DNA from: Bacteroidetes bacterium B1(2017)
GTDB taxonomy: Bacteria > Bacteroidota > Bacteroidia > UKL13-3
DNA length: 64,000 nucleotides
Direction of reading: 5' to 3'
Assembly (NCBI GenBank): GCA_002256395.1
Contig: NKJG01000001.1
Coordinates: 930,001-994,000 of the forward strand
Part shown: piece after piece, positions 25,098 through 32,112 of the stretch
Numbering within the stretch: the first letter of the stretch is position 1
How the letters are laid out: every line of letters starts with the position of its first letter
The notes under the pieces: model-generated
The model's input: only the letters and a program-made list of their open reading frames with translations
Told to the model about the DNA's origin: nothing
Database searches by the model: none
Position numbers and translations under genes: made by a program

Positions 25098-25922
25098 TTA
25101 TTTAAATAAATAACCAACACTTAATTCCCCTCTTAAGGTTCCTGAGAGATCTGTTTGATGCATATTCCCATAGGAGGGTCCCAAATTCAATTTCAATATG
25201 GAGTATTGCAATCCAAAACCTGCACCACAATTTATAATTACTCGCTTTGAAACGGTGCTACAAATACCAACATTAAAAATTACCTCATAAAAATTGTTAG
25301 TGCCCTCTGCATAATAATCCGAGAGTGATACAGTTGGACTATACTGTCGCATCCAAACTTTCCCCATCCCCCCTTCAAGTCCGCCACCTAAATAGGGTTT
25401 AAATGATCCTTGTCCCATAGGATAAAATAACAAGTCCAAACCCGTGCTAAATACTTTACCCGCAGCGTAATACGGATTATCGGCATAAAAACTAAACTTC
25501 TTAAAATCCTCGTTCTTATTTAAGGTGTACATTCCAACGGATAGGGGTATTTTATATGAAAAATAACCCGATTTAGAGAACTTATGGTAGGCAAATGTTA
25601 CAGTTGGAAAGAACAAAATATCAAATGAATTAAAACTTAAGGCATCTGTATACTGCAATTCAGGTATTGGCTTAGTGGCAACAACTTGTTTTTGTTCGGG
25701 TTCAAACACTACCCCATTGGTATATACTATGCGCTTAACCAAGTCTAGGCTTATTAAATTAGTACTAGAATCTATAGAAGGATAATTTCTATAATAGAGC
25801 ACACCCGAACTAATTTTGATGGTAGTAATACGTGTGGTATTACCATTTATTTGGTAGAGGGTATCTTGAGCAAAAAGCAGCTGCGAAAAGAATAGTAGAA
25901 TTAAAAGGAAACAGGTTTTCAT
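25098..25922 (-). CDS. Outer membrane β-barrel-like protein (paralogue of 26750 gene)
   Basis: 274 residues with signal peptide (MKTCFLLILLFFSQLLFAQ). Right after cleavage comes DTLYQINGNTTRITTIKI, matching DTLYRVDGRVQIVQIL of the protein at 26750. The C-terminal ~170 residues are alternating strands ending GELSVGYLFK, typical of a small β-barrel with a terminal aromatic residue. A MGQGSFKPYLGGGLEGGMG segment aligns with FGQGKAKYFVGPSIEFG in the paralogue. It is probably an outer membrane protein acting with the lipoprotein encoded 4 bp downstream. Ligand unknown. Confidence 0.75.
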   Translation of the reverse strand: MKTCFLLILLFFSQLLFAQDTLYQINGNTTRITTIKISSGVLYYRNYPSIDSSTNLISLDLVKRIVYTNGVVFEPEQKQVVATKPIPELQYTDALSFNSFDILFFPTVTFAYHKFSKSGYFSYKIPLSVGMYTLNKNEDFKKFSFYADNPYYAAGKVFSTGLDLLFYPMGQGSFKPYLGGGLEGGMGKVWMRQYSPTVSLSDYYAEGTNNFYEVIFNVGICSTVSKRVIINCGAGFGLQYSILKLNLGPSYGNMHQTDLSGTLRGELSVGYLFK

Positions 25923-26043
25923 AGTAATAAGAATTTGAATGGGGATTCACACTCAAAAGTAGTACTGCCAAAAACCAATGACTAATGATTTTGCATAACT
26001 GAGCTTGCTATTTGTTGCAAATTGCGCAAGTGAAGGGGGAAGT

Positions 26044-26170
26044 CGCTGGTTGCTGGTTGCTGGTCGCTGGTTGCTGGTTGCTGGTTGCTGGTCATCCTGA
26101 GGATGTTGAGGGGTGGTTGAACGTAGGGTATTTCTAAGCACGCCGCAAAAGCCCCAGCGACCAGCGACAT
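26044..26170. repeat. Heptanucleotide foldback repeat, copy 1
   Basis: Seven head-to-tail 7-mers (TGCTGGT/CGCTGGT, 26044-26092), then TCATCCTGAGGATGTTGAGG, a spacer, and a short inverted arm CCCCAGCGACCAGCGAC (26154-26170). The same plan recurs at 41332-41482. It separates the two envelope-gene pairs. Confidence 0.85.
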
Positions 26171-26198
26171 TCTTCCGCTACTGACAGAAGCTAATCTT

Positions 26199-26717
26199 CT
26201 ATCCTAACAATAATGCTAAAAGAAAAATAAAGGCAAAGAAGCCGCCTACTACTCCTAATACATAGGTAGCAAAGGTGGTTCCTCGTTCAAGTTCATACAC
26301 ATCCATGCGTTGTACGCTTGCAATGGGTATAATTACACCTGTAAGGCTATCTCGTCCAAATTCGCTTACATAAATATGCACTTCGGTTTCGGGGTGACCC
26401 ATATCTTTTCTATAAAAGTTTGTATTTCTACCTCTCGCATTTCGATAGAATTGATGGCTATAAGGCAAACTAGAATATTTACCATATAACTCACCCTTCT
26501 CGTAATTAAGCGCGGGATTATTTAAATGAAACACCTCAGAACCTTGGTGTATTATCAGGTATCGTTCGCTTGTAATAGCACTTTCAATTTCGGAGCCATC
26601 AGAGAAGCTTGCGGCAATTTTAAAGTAATGGCAGCTACTTAAGGTACTTACTAACAAGAGCAACAAAAGTTGGTTCAGCCCAAGCACGTGTTTTCCTTTA
26701 AATAAAATAGAGTTCAT
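26199..26717 (-). CDS. Small envelope lipoprotein (paralogue of the 23411 gene N-terminal part)
   Basis: 172 residues. The signal ends LVSTLSSC, a lipobox. The core YLIIHQGSEVFHLNN, HQFYRNARGRNTNF and IASVQRMDVYELERG, followed by a glycine-rich hydrophobic helix (TYVLGVVGGFFAFIFLLALLLG) at the very end, aligns with residues ~45-185 of the 560-residue protein at 23411. The short form therefore equals the long one without its C-terminal extension. It follows an outer-membrane-protein gene on the same strand, so the pair mirrors 25098/23411. Confidence 0.75.
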   Translation of the reverse strand: MNSILFKGKHVLGLNQLLLLLLVSTLSSCHYFKIAASFSDGSEIESAITSERYLIIHQGSEVFHLNNPALNYEKGELYGKYSSLPYSHQFYRNARGRNTNFYRKDMGHPETEVHIYVSEFGRDSLTGVIIPIASVQRMDVYELERGTTFATYVLGVVGGFFAFIFLLALLLG

Positions 26718-26749
26718 AGCTAAAATACTAAGTTAAGAGCGGTTTGAAC

Positions 26750-27613
26750 CTAAAACTTATACCCTAAATTTAACCCCCAACGGGCAGCAAAATCATTTGC
26801 ATTGGTTGCATAGGTATCGCCACCTGGGTATTGATTATTGGTATCCTTATGCAAAAAACGTGTGCGGCAATACCCTAAACCTATGGTAACAGAGAAATTA
26901 ATTTCGCGAGTAGGTTGAAATAAGAAGCCATTTTGCAATAACAAACTTTGAAAACTCGCTTGCATAATTGGTCCTGTAGAAGAAGATGAATAATAATTAT
27001 TATCTACGTACTCAAACCTACCAAATTCAATAGAGGGACCAACAAAGTACTTGGCCTTACCTTGTCCAAACGGGTAATAATTACACTCTATACCCGAGCT
27101 ATAAATTTTTGATTCGCGGTAATAACTTTGACGACCATATTCATTTTCGTTTTGCGAAAATTTGTTGAGGCCAAGCGTATGCAATCCTACTGATAAGGGC
27201 ACACGAATACTATAATCACCCGTCTTTAAGAAATACTCATAGGCAATGGTAATGGAGCCTGCAAAATAATCGGGGATGCTAATGTTTATAAAGCGACGTT
27301 TAAAGTTTGCACTCAAAGGATCGGCTTTGGCAAAGGGTGCTGCATATCCATTTCCCGATGTGCTTGGAGAAGGAGTATTATAAGCATATACATCTGTTTT
27401 ACCCGAAGCATATTTAATTTTAAGCACTTCTGATTTGCTTAAAGAGTATTTTAAATTAGGTGCACCATTAAGAGGTTTAAACTTTAACTGCGACTCTGTT
27501 TCCTCTAAAATCTGTACAATTTGTACTCTACCATCAACTCTGTACAAAGTATCTTGAGCGCTTGCCCACTTGCTGCAAATTAGAATAAGCGAAAGAAAGA
27601 ATACGTTTTTCAT
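26750..27613 (-). CDS. Outer membrane β-barrel-like protein (paralogue of 25098 gene)
   Basis: 287 residues with signal peptide (MKNVFFLSLILICSKWASAQ). DTLYRVDGRVQIVQIL follows, then KYSLSKSEVLKIKYASGKTD, a short N-terminal domain reminiscent of modules found before Bacteroidota barrels. The rest is strand-rich (YSIRVPLSVGLHTLG, ECNYYPFGQGKAKYF, GLNLGYKF at the end). Homologous along its length to the protein at 25098. It is probably first in the minus-strand run that ends with the hydroxylase or ppa. Confidence 0.75.
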   Translation of the reverse strand: MKNVFFLSLILICSKWASAQDTLYRVDGRVQIVQILEETESQLKFKPLNGAPNLKYSLSKSEVLKIKYASGKTDVYAYNTPSPSTSGNGYAAPFAKADPLSANFKRRFINISIPDYFAGSITIAYEYFLKTGDYSIRVPLSVGLHTLGLNKFSQNENEYGRQSYYRESKIYSSGIECNYYPFGQGKAKYFVGPSIEFGRFEYVDNNYYSSSSTGPIMQASFQSLLLQNGFLFQPTREINFSVTIGLGYCRTRFLHKDTNNQYPGGDTYATNANDFAARWGLNLGYKF

Positions 27614-27692
27614 TGCTATTAAATTAGGATGAAAAGATACGTCTTTTTTGAATGAATGTAAAAAAAATGCGTGAAACCGTGAGGAAGGGGAA

Positions 27693-27728
27693 CATTCGCA
27701 AGGACAGGTCGCGACCTGTCCTTACGAA
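27693..27728. repeat. Perfect palindrome overlapping the VF530 stop codon
   Basis: AAGGACAGGTCG/CGACCTGTCCTT (27699-27722) is a perfect 24-bp palindrome, extended to 36 bp with one mismatch. It includes the stop codon of the VF530-type gene and lacks a T run, so it looks like a dispersed BIME-like element rather than an intrinsic terminator. Confidence 0.7.
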
Positions 27729-27973
27729 TCCTTGTTTTTTCTTTTTACGTAGAGGTAAAGGAGTTCTACTTTGGTTCGGGCCCAAGGTGTTTTGCGCAAA
27801 AAGGTAAGGCTCGATTTAAGGGTAGGATTGCTTTGAAAGCAATTGATATTTACCTGTTCGCCTAAATACTCCCAGCCTTTTGTTTCTATTAAATAGGTAA
27901 GTATTTGCTCCAAGGTTATTCCATGCAGGGGATTGTTCTTTTGGCTAGGCTTAGCAGGCTCTTTGTTTTCCAT
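27722..27973 (-). CDS. VF530-family small protein (DUF2132)
   Basis: 83 residues. The family signature [20 protein letters not shown], then [31 protein letters not shown] and KVELLYL, is complete. The fold is a small helical domain solved for Vibrio VF530 and thought to bind nucleic acid; its cellular role is not established. The stop codon lies inside a palindromic repeat. Neighbours are a lipoprotein and the cold-shock gene on the same strand. Confidence 0.9.
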   Translation of the reverse strand: MENKEPAKPSQKNNPLHGITLEQILTYLIETKGWEYLGEQVNINCFQSNPTLKSSLTFLRKTPWARTKVELLYLYVKRKNKDS

Positions 27974-28005
27974 TTAGTGGGTGTTTAGGGCAAGGTGTGT
28001 TGGAC

Positions 28006-28524
28006 CTATTTCGCAACAAAAATCAAATCGTTGTTGAGTTTAAGGTATTGAGTGCCGTTTTGCAAAACGATGCTAAGATGTTCTTGGGTGTTTTCATACA
28101 AGGTGCCAGAGGTGGCTTGCTTGCTTAATTTAGCAGTTGCTGTTAAGATAATTGAGCCCTCGGTATGAGGCAAATAAACTTCGGCTTGCGAGCTATTGCT
28201 GGCAAAAATCACGAATGCTCCTAAGGTTTTATCGGTATTGTTTCCGTAAGCAACAAATGGCTTTCCGTCTTCAAAAATGCGCACACAGGTATTCTTAAGC
28301 ACGCTCCATTGGTAGCCTGCAGACCCTTTGCAATTGTGTTCATCTAAATCGTTGCCAACAATTGCTGCTTGAGCATTGGGCGTATCTATAGATGCACTTG
28401 CAGCAACTGGTACTGCAAGTGTATCTAGATTGGATGACGTTTTAGGCGTATTACTTTGGCAAGAAACCAAAGCACTTAAAAATAAAAATGATAGCGTATG
28501 CTTGATCCAAAATTGTGTGTTCAT
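28006..28524 (-). CDS. Hypothetical lipoprotein (CxxSAGYxWS type)
   Basis: 172 residues. Lipobox LSALVSC at the signal end, then a Ser/Thr/Ala-rich linker of about 40 residues. The conserved block DEHNCKGSAGYQWSVLKNTC and VRIFEDG is common in short Bacteroidota lipoproteins whose function is unknown; two cysteines flank the SAGYxWS motif and could form a disulfide. The C-terminal half is β-rich. Lies between the VF530-type gene and the cold-shock gene, same strand. Confidence 0.75.
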   Translation of the reverse strand: MNTQFWIKHTLSFLFLSALVSCQSNTPKTSSNLDTLAVPVAASASIDTPNAQAAIVGNDLDEHNCKGSAGYQWSVLKNTCVRIFEDGKPFVAYGNNTDKTLGAFVIFASNSSQAEVYLPHTEGSIILTATAKLSKQATSGTLYENTQEHLSIVLQNGTQYLKLNNDLIFVAK

Positions 28525-28541
28525 GCAGCAATTTAAATCAA

Positions 28542-28561
28542 TTTTGGGTTCAAACCCAAAA
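28542..28561. other. Inverted repeat between cold-shock and lipoprotein genes
   Basis: TTTTGGGTT-CA-AACCCAAAA, a 9-bp perfect dyad in the 52-bp gap. It has no T run on the minus strand, so it is not a canonical terminator; it could be an operator or RNA processing site. Confidence 0.35.
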
Positions 28562-28576
28562 AATGCGCAGCTAAAA

Positions 28577-28768
28577 TTAAGCTACTTTTACGTTTACTGC
28601 TGTAAGACCTTTTTTACCATTCTCAGTATCAAAAGTAACATTATCGTTTTCACGAATTGTTCCTTGAACACCTGTGATGTGTACAAAAATATCTTCTCCT
28701 GTTTCATTAGACTTAATGAATCCAAAACCTTTTTCGGTGTTAAAAAACTTAACTGTTCCTGTTGACAT
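28577..28768 (-). CDS. Cold-shock domain protein
   Basis: 63 residues, a single cold-shock domain (MSTGTVKFFNTEKGFGFI) with RNP1 (KGFGFIK) and RNP2 (DIFVHI). Such proteins bind single-stranded RNA and DNA and act as RNA chaperones. It is shorter than the ~66-70 residues of E. coli CspA but complete for the Bacteroidota type. It ends ...TAVNVKVA. The ~200 bp upstream, before the divergent Crp/Fnr gene, leaves room for a regulated leader, but no structure was identified by eye. Confidence 0.95.
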   Translation of the reverse strand: MSTGTVKFFNTEKGFGFIKSNETGEDIFVHITGVQGTIRENDNVTFDTENGKKGLTAVNVKVA

Positions 28769-28965
28769 ATTATTCTTACTTATCTTCTAAACCACATACA
28801 TTTATGGTTTAAAGTGGCGCAAGGATACGTCTTTAAATTGGTTTAATTAGTAAGTGCTCTAAATTAGTTGCTTGCCATAGCCCTAAAGCCCTATTAAGCC
28901 TCATACTCGCTACAAAATATTTTTTCATTATCTTCGGCATTCCCAACCTATAGATATACCAAATC

Positions 28966-29586
28966 ATGAATGCACAAGGCAATAAATTATTTAGCGACCC
29001 GCTTTTAGTGGCAGAAATAAATAGCTGCGCTAGAGTTCGCACCCTTCATAAGGAGGACAACCTCATTGAGCCTGGCGATGAAATTATTTTTATTCCCATC
29101 GTTCTGTCGGGTTGCTTGCGCATTTTGCGTTCGGATAAGGAGGGAAACGAGGTGTTTTTATATTATCTATACCCGGGTCAAACCTGCGCCATGAGCGTTA
29201 CCTGCTGCCAAGCAGGCAAAAAGAGCTTAGTTAGGGCCATTGCCGAAGAGGAAACAGAAATTTGGCAAATACCCGTAAAAATGGCTGGAGAATGGTATAA
29301 ATACAATGAATGGAAAGCCTATATAAGCAATAATTACAGCAACAGATTTGAAGAGCTTTTGGAGGTAATAGACCTTATAGCCTTTAATAATATGGATAAG
29401 CAATTACTGCATTACATTCAAGAACGTTGCAAGGCCGCCAAAACCAATACGCTTGAAATAACCCACCAGCAAATTGCCGACGAACTACACACCCACCGCG
29501 AAGCCATTAGCCGCCTCTTGCGAACCATGGAGAAGCAGGGCTTGGTTGCCCTAGGTAGGAATAGTGTTCAATTAATTGCTAATTAG
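28966..29586 (+). CDS. Crp/Fnr-family transcriptional regulator
   Basis: 206 residues. N-terminal cyclic-nucleotide-binding-like β-roll (EPGDEIIFIPIVLSGCLRIL, YLYPGQTCAMSVTCCQAGKK) and C-terminal winged helix with recognition helix HTHREAISRLLRTMEKQGLV. The effector pocket does not carry the cAMP-binding RxS motif of Crp. Several cysteines (GCLRIL, TCAMSVTCC) could sense redox or sulfur state. It reads toward the rhodanese/thioredoxin cassette and is its most likely regulator, a pairing seen in other Bacteroidota; that link is inferred from position. Confidence 0.9.
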   Translation: MNAQGNKLFSDPLLVAEINSCARVRTLHKEDNLIEPGDEIIFIPIVLSGCLRILRSDKEGNEVFLYYLYPGQTCAMSVTCCQAGKKSLVRAIAEEETEIWQIPVKMAGEWYKYNEWKAYISNNYSNRFEELLEVIDLIAFNNMDKQLLHYIQERCKAAKTNTLEITHQQIADELHTHREAISRLLRTMEKQGLVALGRNSVQLIAN

Positions 29587-29589
29587 GAT

Positions 29590-29775
29590 TTAGGCATGGT
29601 GTTGCAGGGCATAGCATGGACGGGCGCTTTGCTTCCTTATGCATGGTAAGAATTAATAAAAAGAATGTGAAGGAGAATGAATATAGGATATTTCTGTTAC
29701 TCATTCCCTAAATCTTACCATGCCATAGGCCCGCTCCTGCGGACCGTCCATGCAACACCATGCAACACCATGCCT
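29590..29775. repeat. GCATGG foldback repeat upstream of the sulfur cassette
   Basis: Left arm GGCATGGTGTTGCAGGGCATAGCATGGACGGGC and right arm ending GTCCATGCAACACCATGC are inverted, separated by ~100 bp that includes TGCATGGTAAG and CTTACCATGCC. Related copies lie at 33753-33796 and 35550-35640. No gene inside. Confidence 0.7.
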
Positions 29776-29847
29776 TCTTTGTAACAAATGTTCCCTTTCT
29801 TTCAAAAAAAAGCCTTAACCTTTGTTGCACAAAAAAATTTAAATACT

Positions 29848-30054
29848 ATGAAAAAAAACATGGGATCATTTGACCGTATTGCCAGAGTATTGGTAGCGGT
29901 AGTTATTTTAGGCTTGTACTTCACAGAACAAATTACAGGTACAGCAGCCATAATTTTATTAGCCTTAGCAATCATTTTTGCACTTACTAGTTTAGTAAGT
30001 TTCTGCCCTTTGTATTTGCCATTTGGTTTAAATACCAATAAGAAAAAAGATTAG
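29848..30054 (+). CDS. YgaP-like (DUF2892) small membrane protein
   Basis: 68 residues from the ATG at 29848. KKNMGSFDRIARVLVAVVIL is the opening of the DUF2892/YgaP membrane domain, followed by two hydrophobic helices and SFCPLYLPFGLNT with one Cys. In E. coli YgaP this domain is fused to a rhodanese; here it is a separate gene just before two rhodanese genes, so the same partnership is likely. It is followed by a strong terminator, so it may be expressed apart from the rhodaneses. Inner membrane. Confidence 0.85.
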   Translation: MKKNMGSFDRIARVLVAVVILGLYFTEQITGTAAIILLALAIIFALTSLVSFCPLYLPFGLNTNKKKD

Positions 30055-30076
30055 GTTCTAGTTTTATTTTTTTTTG

Positions 30077-30109
30077 AAATGCGGTTGGCTTTTGCCTTCC
30101 GCATTTTTT
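30077..30109 (+). terminator. Intrinsic terminator after the DUF2892 gene
   Basis: AAATGCGG (30077-30084) pairs with CCGCATTT (30099-30106), with an inner GGC/GCC pair, followed by a T run to 30109. Confidence 0.8.
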
Positions 30110-30198
30110 GTTAAAAAGAATAGGCAAGTAACAATTGTTCCAAACCAATTAAAGAACGCATCGCATCTTTGCAGCGCACTAATTAAAAAACTATAACA

Positions 30199-30471
30199 AT
30201 GCAAAACTTAGGAAAATTAATGGAAACAGGAGAGGTAACAGTAATTGATGTACGCACTCCAGGAGAGTTTATGGGTGGTCATGTGGCTGGAAGTAAAAAT
30301 ATTCCTTTAAACGAAATACCCGACTATGTAGAAGATTTTAAGAAGCATAAAAACATTATCTTTTGCTGTGCATCGGGTGGTCGCAGCATGCAAGCAACCA
30401 TGTTTATGCAAGAAAGAGGCGTAACTTGCCAAAATGGTGGTCCATGGGTAGTAGTAAACAGTAAATTATAA
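30199..30471 (+). CDS. Rhodanese-like sulfurtransferase (single domain)
   Basis: 90 residues, one rhodanese domain: VIDVRTPGEFMGGHVAGSKN and the active-site loop FCCASGGRS, where the second Cys is the persulfide carrier. Cytoplasmic, no signal. Such proteins move sulfane sulfur between thiols. The C-terminal NGGPWVVVNSKL is shared with the next protein (NGGSWYSVDSEL), indicating tandem duplication. First gene of a tightly spaced plus-strand run reaching to 33750. Confidence 0.92.
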   Translation: MQNLGKLMETGEVTVIDVRTPGEFMGGHVAGSKNIPLNEIPDYVEDFKKHKNIIFCCASGGRSMQATMFMQERGVTCQNGGPWVVVNSKL

Positions 30472-30480
30472 AATACAAAC

Positions 30481-30801
30481 ATGCTAAATACATTAAAAAA
30501 CATATTGGGCTTTGGTCCTAAAGTAGATTTAAACGAATTGATGCAACAAGGTGGCATAGTAGTAGACGTGCGCAGTAAAGCAGAATATGCAGGTGGACAT
30601 GTAAAGGGTTCTATTAATATTCCTTTGGATCAATTAAACGGAAACCTTAAAAAACTAAAAAACAAAGAGCAACCTATTATTACTTGTTGTGCTTCGGGTA
30701 TGCGAAGTTCTTCGGCAAAAGGCATGTTAAAGAGCGCTGGTTATACCAATGTTCATAATGGCGGAAGCTGGTACAGTGTAGATAGCGAACTAGGTAACTA
30801 A
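30481..30801 (+). CDS. Rhodanese-like sulfurtransferase (second copy)
   Basis: 106 residues. VVDVRSKAEYAGGHVKGSIN and the active loop TCCASGMRSS are clear. It is longer than the previous rhodanese by an N-terminal helix (NTLKNILGFGPKVDLNELMQ). Starts 9 bp after the preceding stop, and its own stop overlaps the next start (TAATGA type, 1 bp). Part of the sulfur cassette; the loop CxxGxR length suits small sulfur substrates rather than phosphates. Confidence 0.92.
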   Translation: MLNTLKNILGFGPKVDLNELMQQGGIVVDVRSKAEYAGGHVKGSINIPLDQLNGNLKKLKNKEQPIITCCASGMRSSSAKGMLKSAGYTNVHNGGSWYSVDSELGN

Positions 30802-31067
30802 TGAAACTACTTTCACTTCAGAATATAACGAGCAATTGGAATCTGTTTAAGATTCTAAAACTAAGTCTTGGCTTGATGGTTTTAATACAATCGGTTCAAG
30901 CACACGATGCCGTTATGGGATTGTTTGGCGGTTTGTTTATGGGACAAGCTTTGCTAAACGTGGGCTGCTGCGGACCAAATGGCTGCGGAGTTCCAAGCCA
31001 AACAAAAACAGATACTAAAAATACTCCCATTACCTTTACAGAAATAAAATCTTCGGAGGAGGAATAA
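30801..31067 (+). CDS. Small membrane protein with CCGPNGC tail
   Basis: 88 residues. One or two hydrophobic helices (KLSLGLMVLIQSVQAHDAVM, GLFGGLFMGQALLNVG), then a cysteine cluster CCGPNGCG and a charged tail. The helices and position resemble DUF2892/YgaP-type proteins that accompany rhodaneses. The CC...C motif could carry persulfide or bind metal at the membrane surface. Starts on the last base of the previous stop; the thioredoxin gene begins 6 bp later. Function is inferred from context only. Confidence 0.75.
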   Translation: MKLLSLQNITSNWNLFKILKLSLGLMVLIQSVQAHDAVMGLFGGLFMGQALLNVGCCGPNGCGVPSQTKTDTKNTPITFTEIKSSEEE

Positions 31068-31073
31068 ACAGAT

Positions 31074-31370
31074 ATGTCGAGCTTTGCAGAAATAATAGGA
31101 TCGGACCAAGTTACCTTGGTAGATTTTTCGGCAGAATGGTGTGGCCCATGTAAAATGATGGCTCCCATTTTAAAAGACCTTGCTTCGCAAATTGGCGAGG
31201 AGGCGCGCATTATAAAAGTAGATGTAGATAAAAACCCTGCCGCCGCCCAGGCCTATCAAATACAAGGCGTGCCAACATTAATTATATTTAAAGGCGGACA
31301 AATTAAATGGCGCCAAAGTGGTGTTGTACCCGCTAATCATTTAAAACAACTTATAGAACAATATGCGTAA
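31074..31370 (+). CDS. trxA: Thioredoxin
   Basis: 98 residues, a single thioredoxin fold with the classic [11 protein letters not shown] active site and the cis-proline loop QGVPTLIIF. Cytoplasmic. It would reduce disulfides or persulfides formed by the neighbouring rhodaneses. It overlaps the next gene by 8 bp. A dedicated second thioredoxin rather than the housekeeping one is likely, because of the operon context. Confidence 0.93.
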   Translation: MSSFAEIIGSDQVTLVDFSAEWCGPCKMMAPILKDLASQIGEEARIIKVDVDKNPAAAQAYQIQGVPTLIIFKGGQIKWRQSGVVPANHLKQLIEQYA

Positions 31371-32100
31371 TACTAGAAAACAACTTACTAAGCTTACAGG
31401 TATTTTTATCCTTGCTTTGTTTAGCTTAAACTTTGGTTCGTGCCAACAAAATACAGGCAAGGGCGGAAAACTTTCTGTGGATGAATTTGAACAAAAACTA
31501 AGCAAAACAAATGCGCCTCAACTTATTGATGTGCGCAGTGCCGAAGAGTTTATGGGTGGACATTTAAAGAATGCCGTAAACATAAATATTAATGATGGTG
31601 AGTTTGAAACAAAGGCAGCTGCCTTAAATAAAAAAGAGCCTCTATTTGTGTATTGCCTGTCGGGTGGAAGAAGCGCTAACGCAGCCTCTTGGTTCAGAAA
31701 AAATGGCTTTGAAACTGTATATGAAATGCCCGGAATGCTAGCTTGGAATAGTGCCGGAAAAGAAGTGGTAAGCGGACAAGGCGAAGCTCCTGCCAAAAAA
31801 GGTTTAAGCATAGACGAGTATCAAAAACAAGTAACAAGCGACAAATACGTATTGGTAGATTTTAATGCCGTTTGGTGCAAGCCTTGCAAGGTAATTGGAC
31901 CCATGTTGGATAAAGTTGCCGAGAGCAAAAAAGACAAATTGATTTTGATAAAAATAGATGCCGATGAAAATGCCGACTTATTGCAACAAAAGCAAATAGA
32001 TGGCATTCCTTACCTAGAGCTTTACAAAGATGGAAAGCTTATTTGGCAACATAAAGGCATGATTGACGAGCCAACATTTTTGGCCGAAACAAAACTTTAA
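31363..32100 (+). CDS. Lipoprotein with rhodanese and thioredoxin domains
   Basis: 245 residues. The lipoprotein signal ends LNFGSC. A rhodanese domain follows (about residues 35-130; [15 protein letters not shown] and active loop [10 protein letters not shown]), then a thioredoxin domain (about 145-245; [11 protein letters not shown] and cis-Pro GIPYLELY). Both active sites look intact. The fusion would couple sulfur transfer to thiol reduction on the periplasmic side of the envelope, next to cytoplasmic versions of both domains in the same operon. The order rhodanese-thioredoxin on one lipid-anchored chain is unusual. Confidence 0.9.
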   Translation: MRNTRKQLTKLTGIFILALFSLNFGSCQQNTGKGGKLSVDEFEQKLSKTNAPQLIDVRSAEEFMGGHLKNAVNININDGEFETKAAALNKKEPLFVYCLSGGRSANAASWFRKNGFETVYEMPGMLAWNSAGKEVVSGQGEAPAKKGLSIDEYQKQVTSDKYVLVDFNAVWCKPCKVIGPMLDKVAESKKDKLILIKIDADENADLLQQKQIDGIPYLELYKDGKLIWQHKGMIDEPTFLAETKL

Positions 32101-32112
32101 AAATATACACAT

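Noticed and set aside
25953-26170. ORFs with QQPATSDQQPATSD-like peptides
   Set aside because: Translations of the heptanucleotide repeat.
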